Assembly: GCF_001540865.1 (NCBI RefSeq)
Contig: NW_017893348.1
Span: 42,200-106,199, forward strand
Direction: 5' to 3'
Length of the DNA: 64,000 bases
Origin: Ananas comosus
Taxonomy: Eukaryota > Streptophyta > Magnoliopsida > Poales > Bromeliaceae
Below are positions 44,461 through 53,497 of the stretch, piece by piece; positions within the stretch are counted from its first letter, which is position 1; every line of letters begins with the position of its first letter. The notes beneath the pieces were generated by a model. The model worked only from the letters and a program-made list of their open reading frames with translations. It was not told the origin of the DNA and did not search any database. The position numbers were made by a program, and so were the translations under genes.

Positions 44461-45524
44461 TCCACCGCAAAAGATACACCATTGCGCTCCACGACCCTTA
44501 GGCTGAGATCGTGGATACTTCGGGGGCCTCTTAGAACTCGACTATCCCCCCCGAACCACCGCCCGGTCGCTTCTTTCCCTTTTCCTTTTCGAACGCCTCG
44601 CGATCCTCTCACTCGCAGGCATTCTCGTGCTCAACCCACAAAGCACGGTCTAAAACCTCTGCAAAAGTGTGAAACTTGAAGGCATGCACCAACCGAAACA
44701 CTCCGGGTCAAAGTCCCCGAACAAAGCACTCCGCCCGGTCTTGCTCCGTCCTCGCCACGTCCGGGACGCAGTTCAGGAGATAGGTGAACTCCCGCTCATA
44801 CTCCCGAACCGAGCGATTGCCCTACTTGAGCTTCTTGAAGTCCTCCCGTATTTTTCTTTTATCACTGTCAGGGAAGTACTCCGCAAACATCAATCTTCGG
44901 AACTCCTCCCAATTGATCGGGGGAAGATTCGGAGATCGATCTTGCTTTACTCTCTTCCACCACACCCTGGCCCGCTTATCGAAGCAATGCGCGGCCAAAT
45001 TCACCTTACCCCGCTCCTAAGTGTAGATGTCCTCGAACAGGGTCTCCATCATGGCTAACCAAGTCTCTACTGTCCAAGGATCGATCACTTTTCCATCGAA
45101 CGTGGGTGGGTGGAACTTCATAAACCTTGTGAGAGCCGTGTAACCACGCTCTCGCTGTACCTCCTCAGCCGCCACATTGGGAGTAGGGGAACTCGACGCC
45201 GTAGGAGGGATGTCCACAGGCGGGGGTTGCGCCGCCGCTGGCGCCGCCGTAGCACCCTCACCCTCGGCCGCATCAGGGGCGTGAGCCGAAGGCGCGGGCG
45301 GATCGCGGCCTTGACTTGCTGCTGAGGCGACCGCCGCTGCTTGCTGTTCTAATAGCTCCTGGAGCCGATCGAACCATCCAGCTAGTGCGGCAACTTGTGC
45401 TGGCAACTCCTGCACCTCGCTAGGCCCAGCTGACTCTAGTGCCACAGAAGGCACGACTAGTTCTGGCACCTCTGGAGGTGGTGCCGGAGCGGTCCTACAA
45501 ACATAGCATCTCCTCGGTGCCATT
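44461..45524 (-). pseudogene. E3 gag
   Basis: Minus-strand Gag from ATG 45524 (MAPRRCYVCRT). Order: a short Pro-rich start, a coiled-coil segment (FDRLQELLEQQAAAV), a long Ala/Pro linker, and the gag core (FHPPTFDGK, WLAMMETLFEDIYT, VWWKRVKQDRSPNL, FAEYFPDSDKRKI, EYEREFTYLLNCVP). At least four in-frame stops lie in the core and its C-terminal part (about 45017, 44822, 44712 and 44611). A change of frame follows before the zinc knuckle. Confidence 0.85.
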
Positions 45525-45874
45525 AGCTCCTGAAACGCAAGCATTTGGTTAATCACTTAACCTATCAACGTCGCCGCAATTACGAAATAACACGACTCAA
45601 CGTTAGAATCGGGCGGAAGCATACAAGCGTACTCATCCTGGACTCTTAGCGTCGTATCATCGGCCGCCGACACAACTACCTCAAGCCAAGAACTAGTACT
45701 ACTTGAATCCATCTCTAACAACTACTGGAGACCTAACACCAACTTCGACCCAATCGATCAACTTCCGCCGCCGCTACAAGTTCACGTTGCACTCACGCAC
45801 CTATAGCCTTAAGGTTCTCCGTCCTAAGGTCTCCTAGGTCAATCCTGGACTCTCTCTTTTCTTGCTCTTAACTC
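45525..45874 (-). other. E3 leader between PBS and gag
   Basis: About 350 noncoding bases, similar to the E5 leader read on the other strand. No specific signal is recognised. Confidence 0.5.
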
Positions 45875-45886
45875 GCTCTGATACCA
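45875..45886 (-). other. Primer binding site of E3
   Basis: GCTCTGATACCA, the exact reverse of TGGTATCAGAGC, seven bases from the LTR edge. Confidence 0.9.
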
Positions 45887-45893
45887 CTTTATC

Positions 45894-48231
45894 TGTCACG
45901 CCCCGAGACCCGTTACCAATTTGGTTCGATTCGGGCACGTCAAACAGACACCGAACGGACAGGACCTCCCCTGTCCGCCCAAGGCTCAAGCGACGAGATC
46001 ATGTACAACAAGTTCCCAGGAAACACTTGGATATATACACAATCACAACAATAGCAAGAGCACAACCAGTGCTGAACAATCGAGAGCAAGTATCACAAGT
46101 AAGATACATACAAGTGAATAAAAGAGAGAAGCTAAGCCATTACATTCATTCAACCTTTTTAATACAATTTGATTACATTTAACTTTCAAAACATGAACAT
46201 AAGGTTTACATTTTCCGAAATAGCCTCACACCTATACATCATCTACTCTCGAATATTTATATATGGTAGTCTAATGCAAAAATGAGGCTTCTACCAGCAC
46301 TAGGGCGCCACTCCCTTACCACGATCCTCAACCAGAGTACTCGAACTCAGCCCTGCAACAAGGTGGGGTGAGAACTACGAATAGTTCCCAGTGGGTTCGG
46401 CCGCCGACTCTGCCGATCTCCCTACTAGGTCTAAGTAGGCATAGACAGATATACAGATAGATAGATAACTGGAAAGCGATAACAACAAGTAGGTATGAAA
46501 GTAATCTACCATGCCTTAAATCTAATATAATGAATGCATGCAACATAAGTAAAGGCTAACTACAAGCTATCATACTCAATAACGATGTAATTAATAGATT
46601 ACCCAATCACTCGGCTAACCCGAAGGTTCGCCGCCATCTCACGTCTCGAAGTCTCATAAGGGAGGAGATTTTAATCACTCATTACCCCCGAAACCACCTG
46701 CGGACGGCTAGCTACTGCCCGGGCAACACACGTCGACTACCTCTCAAGTGTTTCAACTTCTGAGTGCACAGCCTGTGTGGAGCGACCACAACAAGCGCAG
46801 ATAGGCTATGTGAGCACGATCCAATCCTTATGAACCGGGAATACCCTACCAGTTAGGGTTAACATCATCATGGAATCAATGTGTTCTTGTACTCAATCTC
46901 ATAGTGTTTCAACTACATTAAGGTTCTCATATGCCCACTCATTCATGTGTTCAACATTAACTAGATGCCACTCGTTCATGTTATGTATTACCAAGACACT
47001 AGTTTACATTTTACTAGTTTTCATCCACATAAGCACATTCATCACTTATCATCTCATTATAGGGTTTCGCATCATCGTGTCCTGATCTCATGCATACTAG
47101 GTTCAAGTGTCCAGCCAATAGCACTATACTACACTAGCATGCAAGAATATGTAATCACTAAATACCCTATAATGCATCATGCTCAATATGCAAGTAATAT
47201 CGACAACATTGAACTTAGACATAGGGAGTAGTTCAACTGCTTCGGGATGGTCACCACCCACCTGTAGGTGATACTGCAACTCTAGGAATGGAACTCATCA
47301 CGCCGCTTCGGCTCCTCGAGTAGAAACGAAGCCGATACGTCCTTCGCTTAGCAATATCTCCGCACCAACTCGACGAACAGTCGAACCGTCTTCGCCGACG
47401 CGTTTAGATTCCTAGCAATTAGGTTTACGACCAACTAAACAAGATCAAAACCCTCGATTTCCCAAAACCCCAAATTGGAGCCCTAGGGTTGCAACAATGA
47501 AGAAATCCATGGTTTTAGCCCTAGATTCAAGCTAGAACCATCTACTTAGCTCTACTAGGTTCCAACAAAACCATCTCCAAGCTAAAAAAACCCAACCCTA
47601 GGAATCCACCATTATAGGGTTAGAAGCTTACCTCCCAAGCTTGCTCCAAACAAGAGGAAGAAGATGGAGAGGGTGATCTTTCTCTTCCTTGCCTTCTTCT
47701 CCTTCTTCTCCTTTTTTTTCTTCTTCTTCTCCTTCTTTTCTTCTAGAGAGAAAGAGGAAGAGAAAATATGAGTGTGGGAGAGGGGAAATAAGAAAAGAGA
47801 GAGAGGAAATACCATATAACCCCTCATCTCATGCTACAATTGCTGAAAGACCCCTCAACTTTGCAACCATGAAGCAGCCATCCTTGGGCATTTCGGGCTA
47901 CGGGGACTGGCCCCTCAAAGGGAGGACCAGTCCCCGAGAGCAATCCTCGCGCACAAGCTCACGGGAACCGGTCCCCTCCCAGAGAGACCGGTCCCCGAGA
48001 GCAACTTCCCGAAAACATGCTTACGAGGACCGGTCCCCTCCCAGAGGGACCGGTCCCCGATAGCACAAAAATCTGCACTTGAGATGATTCACTTCATTGC
48101 TCTCGCGGGTCCGTCCCAATCCACTTTTTGCATTTCCTCAGCATCCGGACTTTCCGAACCTTACCAACTCGACAACAAGTCGAATCTAAACGAAGTCGAA
48201 CTCTCAGATTTTGAGAATTCACTTCCTTACA
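45894..48231 (-). mobile_element. 5' LTR of E3, family A, reversed, complete
   Basis: A 2338-base LTR from TGTCACGCCCCGAG to CACTTCCTTACA. In sense order it has the palindrome array (48062 down to 47904), the CT-rich leader, a donor GAG|GTAAGC (GT complement at 47631), a UUCG stem-loop (46613-46632), a UUCG-loop hairpin GAACTA-TTCG-TAGTTC (46372-46387), an acceptor TTGTTGCAG (G complement at 46353), and the terminal hairpin near 45950-45985. At 48231 it abuts the cut 5' LTR of E5. Confidence 0.92.
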
Positions 48232-48347
48232 ACTCTTGTACATGATCTTGTCATTGAGCCTTGGGCGGACAGAGGAGGTGCTGTCCGTTCGGCGTCTATT
48301 TGACGTGCCCGAACCGGCCAAATTAGTAGCGGTCACGGGGCGTGACA
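48232..48347 (+). mobile_element. 5' LTR of E5, last 116 bases only
   Basis: It matches the end of the 3' LTR at 55820-55931 and ends GGGGCGTGACA. It includes the intact terminal hairpin CGGACAG...CTGTCCG (48266-48287). The upstream part is lost at the head-to-head junction with E3. Confidence 0.88.
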
Positions 48348-48354
48348 GATAGAG

Positions 48355-48366
48355 TGGTATCAAAGC
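48355..48366 (+). other. Primer binding site of E5
   Basis: TGGTATCAAAGC, one mismatch from the initiator-Met-tRNA complement, seven bases after the LTR. Confidence 0.85.
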
Positions 48367-48723
48367 GTAAGTTAAGAGCAAGTAAAGAGAGAATCTAGGA
48401 TTGACCTAGGAGACCCTCGGACGGTAAACCTTAGGGATATAGGTACGTGAGCGGGACGTGAACCTATGTGGGTGGCGGAAGTTGATTCTATTCGGTCGAA
48501 GTTGTTGGTGATATGTCTCTAGTTGCTAATAGAGACAGATTCAAGTGGTATGAGTTCTCGCCTCGAGGTGGTTATGTTGGCGGCCGACAACATGACACCA
48601 AGAGTCTAGAATGAGTACACTTGTGTGCTTCTGCCTGATTTCGTTGCTTAGTCGTTTCGTATCGTAGTTGCGAGAAATTGTCGGGTTAAGGTAATTAACC
48701 GAGTTGTTACGTTGCAGGAGGTA
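48367..48723 (+). other. E5 leader between PBS and gag
   Basis: Noncoding leader with GCGGCCGACAACATGACACC near 48580, shared with the E2 and E3 leaders. It may contain a packaging signal; none is defined. Confidence 0.5.
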
Positions 48724-49842
48724 ATGTCCCCAAAACACTACACGCGTAGATCCGTTCCGGCACCGCCTCCTGAGGTGCCCGAGCAAGCTCGGTCTAGGGA
48801 GGTGCAAGAGTTGCGGGCGCAAGTGACTGCACTAGCCGGTATGGTGCAGCGCTAAGAAAGCTAGTTTGAGCGCCTCCAGGAGTTAATGGAGCGGCAGGTG
48901 GCGGCAGCGGCCGCGACGGCGACCGAAGGCCGTGATCCTCCCGCACCCTCGACGAGCACGCCTGAAGCGGCTGAGAGTGAGGGCATAACGGCGGTTCCGG
49001 TGGCGGCACGTCCCCCGCCGGCAAGTGTTCCTCCAGTGGCTTCGGGTTCGGCGACACCCGATGTGGCAGCCGAGAAGGTAGAGCAAGAGCGTGCATTGGC
49101 GGCTCTCATTAAGTTCAAGAAGTTCAACCCACCTATCTTTGAAGGGGAGAAGGTGGAGCCATCGATGGTGGAGTTGTGGATTGACTCGATAGAGACGCTA
49201 TTCAAGGACCTATACACCTCGGAGAAGGACAAGGTGTACCTCGCCACTCATTGCCTTGCGAAGGCGGCGAACATGTGGTGGAAGCGGGTAAAGCGAGATC
49301 GGCCTTCTGTCCTTCCGCCTATGCTATGGAAGGAGTTTAAGAAGGCGATGTTCGCAAATTACTTCCTCGACACGGTGAAGCGGAATCTACAGGAAAGGTT
49401 TCGCAAGTTGAGGCAGGGGGATCGCTCGGTGGCGAACTACAAGCAGGAGTTCTCCCACATCATAAATTGTGTCCCAAAAGTTGTTCGAGATGACCGAGAC
49501 CGGGCCGACTGGTTCTTGCGAGGACTTCGACCGAAGATTTATAGAGTCGTGCAACTATTCAAGCTCACGACCTTTGCTGAGGTTTTTAATCGAGCATTGT
49601 GGGTGGAGCATGGCGATGCCCACGTGCGAGAGGAGCGTGAGTTGATTGCAGAGTCAAGGGATAAGGGGAAGAAGCGACCGGGCGGTGGTTCGGGGGGACA
49701 GTCTAGTTCCAAGAAGCCCCCGAAACACCCTCGCATGCAATCATGGAGTCGTGAGGCGCAGCAGTGCATTATTTGTGGTGGGGGCCACCGAGTGACGCAG
49801 TCTAGGCAGTGTCAAGGAAAGTGCTACACTTGCAGACAGTGA
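48724..49842 (+). pseudogene. E5 gag
   Basis: Gag from ATG 48724 (MSPKHYTRRS). Two in-frame stops (TAA at 48853, TAG at 48862) split the N-terminal coiled-coil part (VQELRAQVTALAGMV) from the rest. After them the frame is open to 49842: an Ala/Pro linker, then FNPPIFEGE, WIDSIETLFKDLYT, VYLATHCLAKAANMWW, FANYFLDTVKRNL and NYKQEFSHIINCVP. The zinc knuckle is truncated: only CYTCRQ is left before the stop, and the His/Cys half is deleted. Confidence 0.88.
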
Positions 49843-50784
49843 GGGCCCCGCTTACCCCGTCTGTCGCGTCGGCTCCAACGACTCCGGCTCATTATGGAGG
49901 AGCTCCACCTACTGCCGCGTTAGCGGGACGCACAATGGCGCCGCGTCAGCCTGAAGTGACTCGATCAGCTCCGAGCGGACGGGTATTTGCCGCTCAAGTT
50001 GAGGAACCTGCCGAGGCCGAGGAGCGCCATGTTGTGGCAGGTATGGTTTTAATTAACGGAGTTCGCTCCAGGGCTATGTTTGATACAGGTGCTACACATT
50101 CATTCATTAGTAGGCCATTTGCACAAATGCATGGTATAGAATTCCAGTTGAGTGGAAGCACTTGGCGAGATAGAGGGTCCCGGGTGTGCATTTGTCATCC
50201 GCAAGGAGTGTTTGGCATGTCCAGTTCAAGTGGGTAACTGGATTATGCCGATCCACATGCTGGTGCTCAAGAAGTTAAAGGACTTCGATGTCATCTTGGG
50301 CATAGACTGGCTCTCGAAATACTATGCGTCTATCGACTGTAAAAGCAAAGTAATCACATTTCGTGAGCCAGGACAGGAGGAGTTCACCTACCGAGCGTGC
50401 AAGAGCTCGTGTTTCGCCGCGACGGTGTCGGCGACGAGGGCGAGGAAGTTGGTCAACAGCGGTTGCGTGGCTTATCTGGCGACCGTTGTGGAAGTTGATC
50501 GAGTGGCTCCGGCACTCGAGGGGTTATCGGTGGTATGGGAGTTTTCGGTCGTTTTTCCCGCGGAGTTATCGGGGATGCCGCCGGATCGGGAGATCGAGTT
50601 CGTTATAGACTTGATTCCCGGTACTGCGCCGATCTCGAAGGCCCCGTATCGTATGGCACCGGCAGAGTTAAAGGAGTTGAGGGATCAGTTGCTGGATCTT
50701 CTCGACAAGGAATTCATTAGATCGAATGTATCGCCGTGGGGAGCCCCGGTACTGTTTGTTCGGAAGAAGGACGGAACGTTTTGA
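49843..50784 (+). pseudogene. E5 protease and pre-RT region
   Basis: The linker APSGRVFAAQ and the protease active site AMFDTGATHSFI (about 50070-50105) lie in a frame shifted from gag. A second frameshift near 50160-50235 moves to the frame with [48 protein letters not shown] and [15 protein letters not shown]. That frame ends in a TGA at 50782-50784, where the other elements have an Arg codon. Confidence 0.85.
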
Positions 50785-51429
50785 CTCTGCGTGGACTATC
50801 GCGAGTTGAACAATGCCACTATCAAGAATAAGTACCCGTTGCCCCGAATCGACGACTTGTTTGATCAGTTACAGGGGTCACGAGTGTACTCAAAGATAGA
50901 CCTCCAGTCTGGCTATCATCAGCTAAAGATAAAGTCAGAGGATGTTCAGAAGACCACATTTCGTACGCAGTATGGGCATTATGAATTCACGGTCATGCCA
51001 TTTGGGCTCATTAACGCCCCAGCAGCATTCATGGATCTAATGAACCATGTCTTCAAGGCGTATTTGGACCGATTTGTCGTGGTTTTCATAGACGGCATCT
51101 TAATCTATTCTCGCAGCGACGAGGAGCATGCCGAGCATTTGAGGGTTGTGCTTCAAGTCCTTCGGGAGGAGAAGCTATATGCGAAGCTTAAGAAATGCGA
51201 CTTTTGGCTCCGAGAAGTTGCGTTTCTCGGGCATGTTATTTTCGAGGATGGAGTTTCTATTGACCCGAGGAAAGTTGAGGCGATCAAGGATTGGCCGCGC
51301 CCGACTAATGTAACGGAAGTTCGAAGCTTTGTGGGCTTGGCAGGCTATTATCGACGGTTCGTGGAAGGTTTTTCGAAAATCGTGATTCCACTTACTCGTC
51401 TGACGCAGAAAGGCACCAAGTTCGTTTAG
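50785..51429 (+). pseudogene. E5 reverse transcriptase with altered active site
   Basis: RT palm: [43 protein letters not shown]. The catalytic motif reads FIDGILIYS, so the second of the paired metal-binding aspartates (codon 51094-51096, GGC) is glycine. E1, E2 and E3 keep FIDD. This change alone should abolish polymerase activity. The connection region ([12 protein letters not shown]) follows, up to a TAG at 51427-51429. Confidence 0.9.
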
Positions 51430-51840
51430 AGGGACGAGTGTGACCGGAGTTTCAACGAGTTGAAGGAAAGATTAACTTCGACTCCGGTGCTTGCCTTACC
51501 GGTGCAAGGTGAAGACTTTGTGGTCTATAGCGATGCGTCTTATTTGGGCTTGGGGTGTGTTCTGATGCAAGATGGAAAGGTGATCGCGTATGCGTCCCAT
51601 CAGCTGAAGAGTTATGAAAACAACTACCCTGTCCACGACTTGGAGTTAGCCGCAGTGGTATTTGCTCTCAAGTTGTGGAGGCATTACTTGTACGGCGCGC
51701 GTTGCGAGGTATATACTGACCATAAAAGTCTAAAGTATCTGTTTACATAGAAGGAGCTTAATATGCAGCAACGGCGGTGGTTAGAGCTATTAAAGGATTA
51801 TGATGTCACGATCCTCTACCACCCGACAAGGCAAATGTAG
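51430..51840 (+). pseudogene. E5 RNase H
   Basis: It holds [29 protein letters not shown] and [17 protein letters not shown] stop follows at 51748-51750, then [16 protein letters not shown] and a frameshift in the HP-KAN region near 51820. Confidence 0.87.
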
Positions 51841-52850
51841 TTGCCGATGCTCTTAGCAGGAAGTCGGCGGAGAACCTCGCATTGTGGGTCACAAACCAAG
51901 TGCCCTTGTGGAAGGAAATGGGGCAAATGGATCTCGAGGTTGTAGCTCCGGAGGTTACGACTATGCTATCTACTCTCGTTGTCCAACCGACCTTGTTGGA
52001 CAGGATTAAAAGCCTGCAACCTGCAGACCTGAATCTCCAAAAGGTACAGCGCGACATCGAGGGTGGGTGTGGCGGTGACTTCAGTATAAACGCCGGCGGT
52101 GTGCTTCGGTATGGAAACCGGTGGTGTGTGCTAGAAGGTGAAGATGTGCGCAAGCTGATTGCAAGAAGCGCATTGGTCTCCTTATAGCGACCACCCGGGG
52201 GCACCAAGATGTATCAAGACTTAAAAATGTTCTACTGGTGGCCGGGAATAAAAGGCGATGTTGGGCACTTTGTGGCAAGGTGTCTAGTATGCCAACAGGT
52301 TAAGGCGAAGCGCCGGTTTCCAGCGGGAAAGCTTCAGAGCCTACCTATCCCCGTTTGGAAATAGGAAGACGTGTCGATGGATTTCGTGGTCGGCTTGCCT
52401 CGCTCGGCGAATGGCCACGATGCAATCTGGGTGATTGTGGATCGTCTGATGAAGTCAGCTCACTTTCTGCTGATCCACACTACCTGGGCAGGTGATAGAT
52501 TGGCACAGGTATACCTTGATGAGATAGTGAGGTTGCACGGGGTGCCGAAGTCAATAGTATCAGATCGAGACCCCCGATTCACTTCACACTTTTGGAAGAG
52601 CCTGCAGGAGGCACTTGACACAGGACTTGATTTCAGCATCGCGTTTCATCCTCAGACAGATGGGCAATCAGAGAGGACCATTCAGATTCTGGAGGATATG
52701 TTGCGAGCGTGTGTCATTGACTACAAGGAGAGTTGGTGTGATCACCCACCGATGGCCGAGTTCGCCTACAATAATAGTTATCAGGCTAGTATAGAGATGG
52801 CACCGTTCGAAGCTCTCTACGAGCGGAAGTGTCGATCTCCTATACACTAG
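51841..52850 (+). pseudogene. E5 integrase: zinc domain and catalytic core
   Basis: First a linker (51882-52187), then the zinc domain with HPGGTKMYQDLKMFYWWPG and CLVCQQVK, and a TAG at about 52363. The core frame from 52371 is open for 159 residues: SMDFVVGLPRS (first Asp), SIVSDRDPRFTSHFW (second Asp), TDGQSERTIQILEDML (the Glu at DDE spacing), then [24 protein letters not shown] ends it at 52848-52850. Catalytic residues are all present in the core. Confidence 0.88.
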
Positions 52851-53419
52851 AGTGATGTGGGCGAACGTGCGGTGTTAGGCCCGGATATCTTATGGGAGGT
52901 GAAAGAGAAGATCTGTCTCACCCGCCAAAGGTTGTTCACGGCGCAGTCTCGACAGAAAAGCTATTCGGATTAGCGCCATAGAGACTTGGAGTTCGCGGTG
53001 AGCGACCGCGTTTTCTTAAAGGTCTCACCGATGAGAGGGGTGAAGCGGTTCGGAGTGCGGGGGAAGTTGAGTCCCTGGTATATTGGGCCGTATGAGGATT
53101 GGAGTGTGTTGGAGCGGTAGCTTATCGGCTTGCATTGCCGCCGAAGCTCGCGGATGTTCATAACGTGTTTCACGTCTCCAACCTTCGCAAGTATATCCAC
53201 GACCCCGATCACGCCTTGTTGTATGAACCACCGGAATTGCAAGAAGACATGAGCTACGAAGAGTTTCCGGTGATGATCATCGCTCGAGAGGTGTGCAAAT
53301 TGAGAAATCGCGACATTCCCTACGTCAAGATTCGATGGAGCAATCACGATAATCGCAAAGCCACCTGGGAACTCAAGGAAACGACGAAGGCGCATCACCC
53401 TCATCTTTTTGAGGAATGA
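52851..53419 (+). pseudogene. E5 integrase C-terminus and chromodomain
   Basis: It continues after the TAG, with another TAG at about 52972 and a frameshift near 53095. The GPY/F region (PWYIGPYE) and VFHVSNLRKYIHDPDH are followed by the chromodomain (SYEEFPVMIIAREVCKLRN, VKIRWSNHDNRKATWE) ending HPHLFEE before TGA at 53417-53419. It is very close to the E3 chromodomain. Confidence 0.87.
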
Positions 53420-53484
53420 GTAAGGTATGAGTTTGTTTAAGTTTAAGTTGAATTTGGATTAGTTTCAAGGACGAAACTCCTTTT

Positions 53485-53497
53485 AAGGAGGGGAGGA
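53485..53497 (+). other. Polypurine tract of E5
   Basis: AAGGAGGGGAGGA directly before the 3' LTR. Confidence 0.88.
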
